From Cytobacillus eiseniae (lineage in GTDB: Bacteria; Bacillota; Bacilli; Bacillales; Cytobacillaceae): a DNA stretch of 64,000 nucleotides. A program made the translations under genes and the position numbers. Within the stretch, counting starts at the first letter, position 1; each line of letters begins with the position of its first letter. The stretch lies in contig NZ_JAGIKZ010000001.1 of NCBI RefSeq assembly GCF_017874625.1, positions 372,001-436,000 on the forward strand, written 5' to 3'. This document shows, in pieces, positions 1 to 8,331 of this stretch. Under the pieces are notes generated by a model. The model made no database searches. It worked only from the letters and a program-made list of their open reading frames with translations, and was not told where the DNA came from.

Positions 1-138
1 ATTCTTACGATGGTTGCTGTAAATAGTGATGGCATTCCGACTCCAGTAAATGGGGTGGAACCAGAAACGGAAGAGGAAAAAAGATTATTCATTCGTGCGA
101 AAGATAGAAAAAAGAGACGTTTGAAAATAAATGATTAA
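1..138 (+). CDS. Acyl-CoA thioesterase (hotdog fold), C-terminal end only
   Basis: The window opens inside this reading frame, and only the last 45 codons are present. The visible tail (TMVAVNSDGIPTPVNGVEP, then an acidic ETEEEKRLF stretch and a basic end) matches the C-terminus of YkhA-type acyl-CoA hydrolases, which read VALDENGKPTPVP...ETEEEKRL. The family cleaves acyl-CoA to free acid and CoA in the cytoplasm. The catalytic region lies outside the window. The gene ends 16 bases before the ribonucleotide reductase start with no terminator between, so the two may be co-transcribed. Assignment rests on the tail motif only. Confidence 0.7.
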   Translation: MLTMVAVNSDGIPTPVNGVEPETEEEKRLFIRAKDRKKRRLKIND

Positions 139-154
139 TCAGAGGTGAATACAT

Positions 155-2437
155 ATGATCATTCAAAGTCATTCCGAGAGAGATACCCTATTATCAGTGA
201 TGAAAAGAGCATCACAAAAATATCAATTAGACATGTCACAATATTTTGAAATGGTGGCAGAGCTAGAGGAGAATTCACTGTATGATCGATCACTCCATTA
301 TGCACTCAATCAAATTTCTATAGATGAGCCTAACTGGACGTTTGCAGCAGCTAATCTGTATTTAAATGAGCTATATCGTCAAACATCAGAAAAACGTGGA
401 TATCAGCACGAGAGCAATTACGGTGATTTTTATACACTTCTTTCTGAATTAACAACTATCGGAATTTATTCAAACGAGTTATTACAAAATTATACGAAGG
501 ATGAAATTGTAAATTTAGGAAGTGTAATTGATCCTGAAAGAGATCATCTTTTTAATTATATCGGGTTATTTTTATTAGCTGATCGATACCTTGCTAAAGA
601 CTATGAAGGAAATATTTATGAGCTGCCACAAGAAAGGTTCATGATTATTGCTATGACATTAATGAAAAATGAACAAAAGGATAAACGCCTCAACTATGTA
701 AAGGATGCATATTGGGCATTAAGCAATTTATATATGACCGTTGCTACCCCAACCTTATCCAATGCTGGAAAAAGCTTTGGACAGCTCTCTTCCTGTTTTA
801 TTGATACAGTTGAAGATTCATTAGATGGCATCTACATGAATAATTGGGATATTGCTAGATTGAGTAAAGACGGGGGAGGTTTGGGGATTTATCTAGGAAA
901 AGTACGTGCTCTCGGTTCAGATATTAAAAGATTCAAAGGGAATTCCTCAGGTGTTGTTCCTTGGATTCGGCTGATTAATGATACAGCAGTAAGTGTAGAC
1001 CAACTTGGCCAAAGACAAGGAGCTGTAGCCGTTTATTTAGATGTTTTTCATAAAGACATTATGAATGGCTTTTTAGATTTAAAAACAAATAACGGTGACG
1101 AAAGAAGAAAAGCACATGATATTTTCACAGGAGTTTCCATTCCAAATCTGTTTATGAAGCAATTAAGTGAAATAGATGAAAATGGCAGAAGTGTTGGAGA
1201 ATGGCATACATTTTGTCCGCATCAAGTTAAACAAATAATGGGATGGAAAGATGAAAAAGGAATCCCGTTAGGCCTTGAAGATTTTTATGATGAAATAGAC
1301 GAACCATACTTCACAGAAAAATATGAAGAAGCAGTAAATCACCCACTACTTCCTCGAAAAACATACCGAGCAATGGATATTATGACAAGGATCATGATAT
1401 CTCAATTAGAAACAGGAACTCCTTATATGTTTTATAGAGACGAAGCAAATCGGCAAAATCCGAACAAACATGTAAACGGAAGTGGACGTACTTCCATTTA
1501 TTGCAGTAACTTATGTACAGAGATCACACAAAATATGTCTGCTACTACAATAGTAAAAGAATATAAGGATGAGGAAGGAAATATTATCATCGTCCGTAAA
1601 CCTGGTGATTTTGTAGTTTGCAATTTATCATCGGTTAACCTTCCGAAAACAGTAAGAGAAAATGTATTAGAAAAACTAATACCTATTCAAATGAGAATGC
1701 TAGATAATGTGATCGACCTTAATTCAATTTCAGTTGGACAAGCTGAAGTAACGAATAAAAAATACCGTGCAGTAGGCTTGGGAACTTTCGGTTGGCATCA
1801 TCTAATTGCCTTAAAGGGAATTTATTGGGAGTCAGAGGAGGCAGTTTCCTATGCGGATAGCCTATATGAAGATATTGCTTATTATACGATTCGAGCGTCT
1901 ATGGAATTAGCAAAGGAAAAAGGGGCATACAGTCAGTTTGAAGGTTCTGAATGGCATACAGGTAAATATTTTGAGCGTAAAGGATATAAAACAGAAAGAT
2001 GGAAGCAATTAATAAATGATGTGTCCCAAAATGGGGTCCGAAATGGCTGGATGATGGCTATTGCACCAAACTCTTCTACCGCAAAGATTGGAGGCTCCAC
2101 AGATGGGATTGATCCATTGTATGCTGTCGAATATGCAGAAGAGAAGAAAAACTTTAAATTCAAAGTGACAGCACCTGACCTAGATCATAACAGTTACAAT
2201 TACTATCGTCGCACTAGGCATTCATTAGACCAAATTTGGAGCATTCGGCAAAATGCAGCACGCCAGCATCATATTGATCAATCAATAAGCTTTAATATTT
2301 ATGTACAACATAATATACGAGCGAAAGACCTCTTAAATCTTCATATGGAAGCTTGGAGCCAAGGCATAAAAACGACCTATTACGTTCGAAGCACCTCACA
2401 GTCCGAACTTGAAGAATGTGAAGCATGTCATAGTTAG
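155..2437 (+). CDS. Class I ribonucleoside-diphosphate reductase, alpha (catalytic) subunit
   Basis: Reduces ribonucleoside diphosphates to deoxyribonucleotides in the cytoplasm, using a radical generated in the beta subunit encoded next. The 760-residue protein has the expected redox and radical cysteines: C214 (LSSCF) and C489 (VVCNLSS) as the active-site pair, C454 in the N-x-C-x-E triad (SNLCTEI, N452/C454/E456), and a C-terminal C-x-x-C shuttle (CEAC, 755-758). An N-terminal ATP-cone (overall activity domain) is not apparent. The nucleotide-loop region (KTNNGDERRKAHD) looks more like NrdA than NrdE, while the missing cone and linked flavodoxin recall class Ib, so I give no symbol. A ribosome site (AGAGGTG) precedes ATG 155. 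It is followed at once by the beta-subunit gene. Confidence 0.93.
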   Translation: MIIQSHSERDTLLSVMKRASQKYQLDMSQYFEMVAELEENSLYDRSLHYALNQISIDEPNWTFAAANLYLNELYRQTSEKRGYQHESNYGDFYTLLSELTTIGIYSNELLQNYTKDEIVNLGSVIDPERDHLFNYIGLFLLADRYLAKDYEGNIYELPQERFMIIAMTLMKNEQKDKRLNYVKDAYWALSNLYMTVATPTLSNAGKSFGQLSSCFIDTVEDSLDGIYMNNWDIARLSKDGGGLGIYLGKVRALGSDIKRFKGNSSGVVPWIRLINDTAVSVDQLGQRQGAVAVYLDVFHKDIMNGFLDLKTNNGDERRKAHDIFTGVSIPNLFMKQLSEIDENGRSVGEWHTFCPHQVKQIMGWKDEKGIPLGLEDFYDEIDEPYFTEKYEEAVNHPLLPRKTYRAMDIMTRIMISQLETGTPYMFYRDEANRQNPNKHVNGSGRTSIYCSNLCTEITQNMSATTIVKEYKDEEGNIIIVRKPGDFVVCNLSSVNLPKTVRENVLEKLIPIQMRMLDNVIDLNSISVGQAEVTNKKYRAVGLGTFGWHHLIALKGIYWESEEAVSYADSLYEDIAYYTIRASMELAKEKGAYSQFEGSEWHTGKYFERKGYKTERWKQLINDVSQNGVRNGWMMAIAPNSSTAKIGGSTDGIDPLYAVEYAEEKKNFKFKVTAPDLDHNSYNYYRRTRHSLDQIWSIRQNAARQHHIDQSISFNIYVQHNIRAKDLLNLHMEAWSQGIKTTYYVRSTSQSELEECEACHS

Positions 2438-2465
2438 TCAGAATAAACAAGGAGGTTGTCACTTC

Positions 2466-3509
2466 ATGATTCATGCACCTTTAACCAAAATTAAATTATT
2501 AAATCCTGAGCATCCGAATAAATCAACTGGAGTAATTAACGGAAAATCTTCAGGTCTTCTTAATTGGAATGATATTGCTTACCCGCAAATGTACGATTTA
2601 TACCAAACGCTGCTATCCAACTTTTGGAAGGCACAGGAAATTAATATGCAGGATGATATTAAACAATGGGACTCATTGAATGATCATGAAAAAGATGCTT
2701 TTTTACGTATTAATACACAACTTGCTTCACTAGACAGCCTGCAAACTCCAACTATGAGTCAGGTAATGGATTATGTGACAGACTCTAGCTTTAAAGCGAT
2801 CTTTGCAGTTATTTCTCAACAAGAAGCTGTTCATACAGAATCATACTCTTATATACTTAGCTCACTTATTCCGCTTGGTGAACAAAATCAGCGGTTTAAT
2901 CAAGCAAAAAGCGATCCGATCGTTCAGAAGCGAAATCAATTAATCCTACATGCTTACGAGGAATTTAGACAGGATCCTACACCGCAATCCTTATTTAAGC
3001 TAAGTGTGAACTCTATTAATCTAGAAGGCATATATTTCTATGCGGGCTTTGCCTTCTTCTATCATTTAGCTCGTCAGCAAAAAATGCTAAAAACAAGCAC
3101 AATGATTAGTTATATTCAGCGAGACGAAATGCAGCATGCCTACTTTATTGCTCAATTTATACGCATTCTTTTAACAGAAAACCCCAAGCTGAATACAGAA
3201 GAAAATATTGAATATGTATATCAAGCAATCCATGAGGCTGTCACACTTGAAAAAGAGTGGGCAAATTACATTTTAGCTAATATTAAAGGAATCGATTTAA
3301 GAGAATTCGAGGGGTATGTTGAATATCTTGCTAACAAACGGTTAAGGCAAATTGGTTTAAAGAATCTTTATGAGGAAAGAAACAATCCGATGCCATGGAT
3401 TCAAGTTTTTGGCGATGAAATGATGAATGACACAAAGTCAGATTTCTTTGAGCAAAAATCTAGAACGTATTCAAAGGTGTCATCATCTAATGGGTTTGAT
3501 GAATTGTAA
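2466..3509 (+). CDS. Class I ribonucleotide reductase, beta (radical-generating) subunit
   Basis: Ferritin-like R2 subunit that houses the dimetal site and tyrosyl radical used by the alpha subunit. All canonical residues are visible in the 347-aa product: ligands D90 (SLDSLQ), E120 and H123 (QEAVH), E187 (LEGIYFYAGF), E221 and H224 (RDEMQH), and the radical tyrosine Y127 (ESYSY). It is thus a tyrosyl-radical type rather than a Tyr-less class Ic/Ie variant. ATG 2466 was chosen because AAGGAGGT sits 8 bases upstream. An upstream in-frame extension would overlap the alpha gene and has no ribosome site. The stop is one base before the flavodoxin start, which suggests translational coupling. Confidence 0.93.
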   Translation: MIHAPLTKIKLLNPEHPNKSTGVINGKSSGLLNWNDIAYPQMYDLYQTLLSNFWKAQEINMQDDIKQWDSLNDHEKDAFLRINTQLASLDSLQTPTMSQVMDYVTDSSFKAIFAVISQQEAVHTESYSYILSSLIPLGEQNQRFNQAKSDPIVQKRNQLILHAYEEFRQDPTPQSLFKLSVNSINLEGIYFYAGFAFFYHLARQQKMLKTSTMISYIQRDEMQHAYFIAQFIRILLTENPKLNTEENIEYVYQAIHEAVTLEKEWANYILANIKGIDLREFEGYVEYLANKRLRQIGLKNLYEERNNPMPWIQVFGDEMMNDTKSDFFEQKSRTYSKVSSSNGFDEL

Positions 3510-3510
3510 G

Positions 3511-3966
3511 ATGAAAGTCGCGATTGTATACACGTCAATAACAGGAAATACGAAGGAATTGGCTAAGGAAATTTACCGTATTTGCAAAAGAAATTCATTA
3601 GACATTGATCTTTATAAAATGGATGAATTTCACGAAGCTTACTTATATCACTATCATGTATTAGCAATCGGAACCTATACATGGGGAAATGGGGAAATCC
3701 CTAAGGAAATGAAGAAACTATATCATGCACTTGAAGCACTTAATAGAAAAGAATTGATTACAGCAATTTTTGGAACAGGAGATAGTTTTTATCCGAACTA
3801 TTGTGGAGCGGTCGATTTGTTTCGCGACATGCTTTACGTTCAAACAAGCTTGGCCGCAACTTTAAAGGTTGAGCTCCTATTACAAAAACAAGACGATGAT
3901 CGCTGTGAAAGGTTCGTTGAATCAATCGTAAGACAAGCCAAGAAGAGCTCATTAGCACCGGTTTAA
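3511..3966 (+). CDS. Flavodoxin, probable redox partner of the ribonucleotide reductase
   Basis: FMN-binding electron carrier of 151 aa. The N-terminal phosphate loop is TSITGNTKEL. The isoalloxazine-flanking segments are TYTWGNGEIP and FGTGDSFYPNYCGAVD, which match YkuN/YkuP-type flavodoxins more closely than NrdI. The start was placed at ATG 3511, one base after the reductase stop. In-frame ATGs at 3490 and 3499 are alternatives. No strong ribosome site is visible, so it probably relies on coupling from the reductase gene. Its position suggests it reduces or assembles the metal cofactor of the beta subunit, as NrdI does for class Ib enzymes. That role is inferred from context. Confidence 0.85.
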   Translation: MKVAIVYTSITGNTKELAKEIYRICKRNSLDIDLYKMDEFHEAYLYHYHVLAIGTYTWGNGEIPKEMKKLYHALEALNRKELITAIFGTGDSFYPNYCGAVDLFRDMLYVQTSLAATLKVELLLQKQDDDRCERFVESIVRQAKKSSLAPV

Positions 3967-4004
3967 AATTATAGAAGAATAGCTCAACATAATAAGCACA
4001 CCTA

Positions 4005-4062
4005 TTGAAATCGTGATTTCTATATGATTATCAAAGAAATTGCGATTTCAAAGGAGGCTTTT
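4005..4062 (+). terminator. Hairpin terminator after the nucleotide reductase operon
   Basis: A 16-bp stem (4005-4020 TTGAAATCGTGATTTC with 4036-4051 GAAATTGCGATTTCAA, two central mismatches) is followed by AGGAGGCTTTTTAG. The U-tract is short and offset, so termination efficiency is uncertain. It lies between convergent transcription units. Confidence 0.5.
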
Positions 4063-4120
4063 TAGGGGAAATCCCACATTATTAATGCCAATAATTGAGA
4101 AGCAAGTAGCATGTTAAATC

Positions 4121-5260
4121 TTAATTATCCTGCAAACTAGTATCCTTAGACTGAATCACTTCGGAAATTGCGGCTGTTAAACTATTTGAACCTTTTGCAT
4201 CAAGCCCCATTTCCCAAAGCATCATCCCTCCAAAGCCATGATTGAGGGATACTTCTGTTTTCTTTTGCATCGTCGCTTCTCCATTATAGTGATAAATGGT
4301 TCCGTTCATATTGACAGTATCTTTAAGAGAATTCTTCGGATTATCATTAATAAGGGCGGCATATGATACTTGTTTGCTGTTCGGGTCTTCAGGCTGTGCA
4401 TAAAATGGTACACCAAGGACAAGTTTTTCTCTCGGATAACCATGTTCATCAAAAAGGTTCGACCAATAGTCAACAATATTTTCAACAAATGGATATGGTG
4501 ATAAATTCGCCGCTTCATACCCACCATCCCATTGGCCATCATATGCCATAATATTTACATGATCGACATACTGAAACATCAATGGATCATAGACTACCAT
4601 GCCAAGCTCAGTTCCTGATTGACTATGAATCTTCGAATGAACGGCAATAGAAAGCTCCTTGTCAATTGGCTGCAGTTCTATGCTTAATTCTTTCATGAGC
4701 GCATTTAAGTATGCAGCATCTTCATCGGAACGTGGATGTTCAAAATCAATATCAATTCCATCTATACTCTCTTTTTCTATTAGAGCAATTAGTTCTTTTA
4801 CAAGCTTAGTTCTAGAAGTAGATTGGGCAATCGCCTCTTTAAAATATTCATACGATTCTCCACCATTCAAATGAAACCAACCACCAACGGCTAGAAGTAC
4901 TTTAGTATCATGCTTCTTTGCTTTCTCTACAACTGCACGTAAATGATTTAAAGCAGTCTCTCCATTAAGATGAATGCTTCCATCTTTCATAGGATGGGCA
5001 AAGGAGAAAATCACATGAGATAATGGACGATAATCTATTTCATCTGGATCACGAAAATCCTGAACATAGCCCATTATTACATTTGATTTTGGCTGTATGA
5101 TTTTCGGTTTTTTCTTCTGTTCAACTGTTTTTGTAGACTGAGGGTTTTGACCGTTATTTTTTATATCATCCATGTTAGTATTCGAAGAGAAGAAGGAGCC
5201 TGTTATGCAGCCTGCCGTAAAAGTAATGATAATAATTAAGATCCAATAAGCTCTTTTCAT
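4121..5260 (-). CDS. Glycoside hydrolase family 18 protein, membrane anchored or lipoprotein
   Basis: A 379-aa exported hydrolase. The N-terminus is a single hydrophobic segment (residues 5-20) ending in TAGC, a weak lipobox, then a polar linker to about residue 60. The GH18 barrel follows, with the substrate-binding LLAVGGW strand (122-128) and the catalytic motif DGIDIDFE (167-174), where E174 is the expected proton donor. Later barrel strands include NIMAYDGQWDGG and GGMMLWEMG. The family hydrolyses chitin or peptidoglycan beta-1,4 bonds. Bacillus members without chitin-binding domains often act on cell-wall or spore-cortex glycans. A strong ribosome site (AAGGAGGGG) precedes the ATG. The gene stands alone. 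The substrate cannot be read from sequence. Confidence 0.85.
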   Translation of the reverse strand: MKRAYWILIIIITFTAGCITGSFFSSNTNMDDIKNNGQNPQSTKTVEQKKKPKIIQPKSNVIMGYVQDFRDPDEIDYRPLSHVIFSFAHPMKDGSIHLNGETALNHLRAVVEKAKKHDTKVLLAVGGWFHLNGGESYEYFKEAIAQSTSRTKLVKELIALIEKESIDGIDIDFEHPRSDEDAAYLNALMKELSIELQPIDKELSIAVHSKIHSQSGTELGMVVYDPLMFQYVDHVNIMAYDGQWDGGYEAANLSPYPFVENIVDYWSNLFDEHGYPREKLVLGVPFYAQPEDPNSKQVSYAALINDNPKNSLKDTVNMNGTIYHYNGEATMQKKTEVSLNHGFGGMMLWEMGLDAKGSNSLTAAISEVIQSKDTSLQDN

Positions 5261-5340
5261 TTAACCCCTCCTTATAAAACGATTAATCCTTAAAAGTGTA
5301 ACAAAAAAAGGATAGGAGCAGAGGTGGTAATATTAAACAA

Positions 5341-5379
5341 AAAAGCTAAAAGAATGTGGACTACATTCTTTTAGCTTTT
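5341..5379 (-). terminator. Intrinsic terminator overlapping the end of the next minus-strand gene
   Basis: A perfect 17-bp stem pairs 5341-5357 with 5363-5379 around a 5-base loop, with a run of six T on the minus strand after it. The stop codon of the unrecognised gene at 5371 lies inside the right arm. A T-rich tail on the plus side makes it plausibly bidirectional. Confidence 0.85.
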
Positions 5380-6123
5380 CTTTATTTTTGAAGGATTATT
5401 AATTTTATAGGACACTGGGACTGCAACAATAAATTCTTCCTCGATCTCTTTGCCACTCGGTAATTTCTTTTTAACAATTTTTCCATCAAATTCAAGCTTC
5501 TCACCAGGCTGAAGTTCAAATTTCTTTAATGTTTTTGAGTGTGCACACCAAGCGAGTCCAACTTCGAGAGAGTTTTCTTCGTGGATCATCACATTTTCTA
5601 AGACAACAACTTCATCATTTTCTTCATTAAAATGATTCCAGCTTAAAGCAAATTGCTTCACCGTTGCTGTAAAGTGTACTTTTTCTTCAGGTAACACTAT
5701 TTTAGTTGGCTTTTCTTTTATTGGTGTTTCTTTCTTAACAGCTACCGGTTGTGCTGCTACTTTTTTAACTGGTGGAGGGGACGCTTCCACATTAGTGATT
5801 GGTGCCTTTCCAAAGCTTGCGGCTTGCATTTCCTTCAGATATGCAGGATGTATACAGGTTAAATGTCCATCAAGGAATTCAACAACAATTGTATTAAATT
5901 CACCTGTTGGTCCATATTCCTCATAGCCAATAATTGTTACAAGGCGCTGATGATCTTTATCCTTATACCAGAATTCTTTTTTTACATCTTTTGCTGCTGA
6001 CAAACCCCATTCTCTAACCTTTTCAGCATAATGTGCTTCATCAGTGAATCGTTCAAATTCACGCTGAGGTGGCAAATATGTCGTTCGATTTGCATCTTCT
6101 ATATGTGGCAAAGTGATTGCCAT
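5371..6123 (-). CDS. Conserved-looking hypothetical protein, two-part
   Basis: I do not recognise this 250-aa cytoplasmic protein. Residues 1-100 form one segment with WYKDKDHQRLVTIIGYEE and FLDGHLTCIHPAYLKEMQ. A Pro/Lys/Val-rich linker follows (about 105-145, PPPVKK...KKETPIKEKP). The C-terminal segment is rich in beta strands (HFTATVKQFALSWNHF, VVVLENVMIHEEN, LEVGLAWCAHSKTLKKFEL, KLEFDGKIVKKKLPSG) and looks like a small barrel, possibly an OB-like fold. ATG 6123 is preferred over the ATG six codons upstream, because AAAGGATG sits eight bases before it. No signal peptide or membrane segment is seen. It is monocistronic. Confidence 0.6.
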   Translation of the reverse strand: MAITLPHIEDANRTTYLPPQREFERFTDEAHYAEKVREWGLSAAKDVKKEFWYKDKDHQRLVTIIGYEEYGPTGEFNTIVVEFLDGHLTCIHPAYLKEMQAASFGKAPITNVEASPPPVKKVAAQPVAVKKETPIKEKPTKIVLPEEKVHFTATVKQFALSWNHFNEENDEVVVLENVMIHEENSLEVGLAWCAHSKTLKKFELQPGEKLEFDGKIVKKKLPSGKEIEEEFIVAVPVSYKINNPSKIKKS

Positions 6124-6213
6124 AGTCACACATCCTTTCATTATTATTGTATCATTTTAACAGGTTCGTTCTAGTCTTATACAGAGAATTATGAAGATGG
6201 GGTTTCCTTCTTT

Positions 6214-6222
6214 TGTTATAAT
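6214..6222 (+). promoter_or_regulatory. Extended -10 promoter for the Tet-like GTPase
   Basis: TGTTATAAT at 6214-6222 is a TGn-extended -10 element 42 bases before ATG 6264. No convincing -35 hexamer lies 17 bases upstream. The ribosome site is AGAAAGGA near 6250. Confidence 0.4.
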
Positions 6223-6263
6223 GTATTTTATTAGTATTAGTTCCCGAGTAGAAAGGATATAAC

Positions 6264-8210
6264 ATGAACAAAACGATTGGCATTTTAGCACATGTTGATG
6301 CTGGGAAAACAACTTTTTCCGAACAGCTTCTTTACCATACAAATAGAATCAAACATAGAGGAAGAGTTGACCATCATAATGCATTTCTTGATAGTCATGA
6401 AATAGAACGGCAGCGAGGAATTACCGTATTTGCAGATCAAGCCATGCTCAACTATCATAATTCTACCTTTTATCTTATCGATACTCCAGGCCATATTGAT
6501 TTTTCACCAGAAATGGAACGATCCATGCAAGTAATGGATTACGCGATTGTACTCATTAGTGCTGTAGAAGGAATTCAAGCTCATACTGAAACAGTATGGG
6601 AGTTATTAAGAAAATATCAAATCCCAACCTTTTTCTTTATTAATAAGACCGATCGAGTAGGCGCGAATATAGAAAAAATTATTGAGAGTATTCGAGATAA
6701 CTTAACGGATGCTGTAGTAGAAATTACGGACTCCTTTATAGAAGGGGAAATGGGTGAATCCCTTATTGAATTTGTTGCAGAACGGAATGAAGAACTTTTG
6801 GATCGATATGTTGAATCCGGTTATGAGAAAAAGCGCTGGCAGGAAGCATTTATAGAAATGATAAAGCAAAATCAAGTATTTCCGTGTGCTTGGGGCTCGG
6901 CTCTGCAAGATATTGGCATTGTCAATTTCCTAGATGCTTTTAATAAACTAACAACTACCAATTACTCAATAAAGGAAGCATTTACTGGCCGTGTTTATAA
7001 AGTACGACATGATGAAAATGGCACGCGAATTACGTATATAAAAGCAATTAGCGGCACATTAAAAGTCAGAGATGAAATAACCTACGGGGAGATTACAGAG
7101 AAAATAACACAAATGCGCATATATAATGGAAACAAGTATACATCCGTTTCCAAAGTGGAGGCTGGTGAACTTTTTGCTGTTACTGGTTTATCTATGGCAA
7201 CTGTTGGTACGGGCATAGGTTGTAGCTTAGATGCCGAATTTGGCGAAATGATTCCTACATTAAAATCAAAAGTACTTATCAAGTCAGCGATAAATATGAA
7301 AGAAGCATTACGATATTTCAACATATTAAATGCGGAGGATCCTTCTTTAAATGTCATTTGGGATGAAAGCTTACAGCAAATACATATCCATGTGATGGGG
7401 ACTATTCAATTAGAAGTATTGCAACAAATGATCTTAGAACGCTTCCAATTAGAAGTTGCATTTAATGATCCAGAAATATTGTATAAAGAAACAATCGAGT
7501 CAAAAGTAATCGGCTACGGGCATTTCGAACCGTTAGGCCATTACGCCGAAGTACATCTACGAATAGAGCCTGGAGAAAGAAATACAGGAATTACATTCAA
7601 TAATGCCTGTCATGCAGATGACTTATCGATAGGGCATCAGCATTTAATTCAGCAGCATCTTTTGGAACAAGATCATCATGGTTTATTAACAGGCTCTCCA
7701 CTAACTGATGTAAAAATCACATTACTGACTGGACAAGCTCACAACAAGCATACATCTGGTGGAGATTTTAGAGAGGCTACTTATCGCGCATTAAGACAAG
7801 GGCTAGAAAAAGCAGCAAATTTGGTGCTTGAACCAATTTATGAATTTAAAATTATAGTCGATTTGGAACTGATAGGACGTGTAATGTCAGACATCCAAGC
7901 ATCTTTTGGAAAATTTGACCCACCTAACACAGTAGGGGAGAGAGCAATAATTACAGGAACAGTGCCGGTAGCCACTTTCATGAATTACAGCACACAGCTG
8001 GCTGCTTTCACAAAAGGCAAAGGATCGATTCGTCTTGCATTTGCTGGCTATAATCACTGTCATAATCAAAAGGAAGTGATTGAACAAATTGACTATGACA
8101 AAAATGCCGACCCGAAATATACTTCCACTTCTATCTTTTGTTCAAAAGGACAGGGATATCCTGTCCCTTGGGATGAGGCTGAAAAAGAAATGCATTGTAG
8201 TAAAAAATGA
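6264..8210 (+). CDS. Tet(M)/Tet(O)-type ribosomal protection GTPase
   Basis: A 648-aa translation GTPase of the EF-G-like tetracycline-resistance ribosomal protection family. Such proteins bind the ribosome and dislodge tetracycline. The GTP-binding motifs are HVDAGKTT (10-17), the switch-I region ERQRGIT, DTPGH, and NKTDR with the following SA signature (GSA). Full-length domains follow, and the size matches Tet(M)/TetB(P) (about 640 aa). It lies in a non-mobile context without an upstream attenuator peptide typical of acquired tet(M). It may therefore be a resident chromosomal homologue that gives modest or no resistance. The family is clear; actual resistance is not shown by sequence. Confidence 0.85.
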   Translation: MNKTIGILAHVDAGKTTFSEQLLYHTNRIKHRGRVDHHNAFLDSHEIERQRGITVFADQAMLNYHNSTFYLIDTPGHIDFSPEMERSMQVMDYAIVLISAVEGIQAHTETVWELLRKYQIPTFFFINKTDRVGANIEKIIESIRDNLTDAVVEITDSFIEGEMGESLIEFVAERNEELLDRYVESGYEKKRWQEAFIEMIKQNQVFPCAWGSALQDIGIVNFLDAFNKLTTTNYSIKEAFTGRVYKVRHDENGTRITYIKAISGTLKVRDEITYGEITEKITQMRIYNGNKYTSVSKVEAGELFAVTGLSMATVGTGIGCSLDAEFGEMIPTLKSKVLIKSAINMKEALRYFNILNAEDPSLNVIWDESLQQIHIHVMGTIQLEVLQQMILERFQLEVAFNDPEILYKETIESKVIGYGHFEPLGHYAEVHLRIEPGERNTGITFNNACHADDLSIGHQHLIQQHLLEQDHHGLLTGSPLTDVKITLLTGQAHNKHTSGGDFREATYRALRQGLEKAANLVLEPIYEFKIIVDLELIGRVMSDIQASFGKFDPPNTVGERAIITGTVPVATFMNYSTQLAAFTKGKGSIRLAFAGYNHCHNQKEVIEQIDYDKNADPKYTSTSIFCSKGQGYPVPWDEAEKEMHCSKK

Positions 8211-8227
8211 TTATAAACATTGCTTAC

Positions 8228-8243
8228 AATGATTTGAATCACA
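8228..8243 (+). promoter_or_regulatory. Possible FNR/CRP-type operator upstream of the DUF438 gene
   Basis: AATGATTTGAATCACA has one perfect TCACA half-site and a degenerate partner (AATGA against TGTGA) with the correct 6-base spacer. It is about 90 bases before ATG 8332. A single degenerate site is weak evidence. Confidence 0.25.
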
Positions 8244-8331
8244 AACCTTCATAGGTTTTAATGGTATTTTTATTTATGAGAAAAATTATCAATTATATAA
8301 AATTAGCCATTAATTATGAAGGAGAATCATT

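Noticed and set aside
3427-3510. Longer flavodoxin start overlapping the reductase beta gene
   Set aside because: The extension encodes no flavodoxin sequence and the phosphate loop lies right after the start at 3511.
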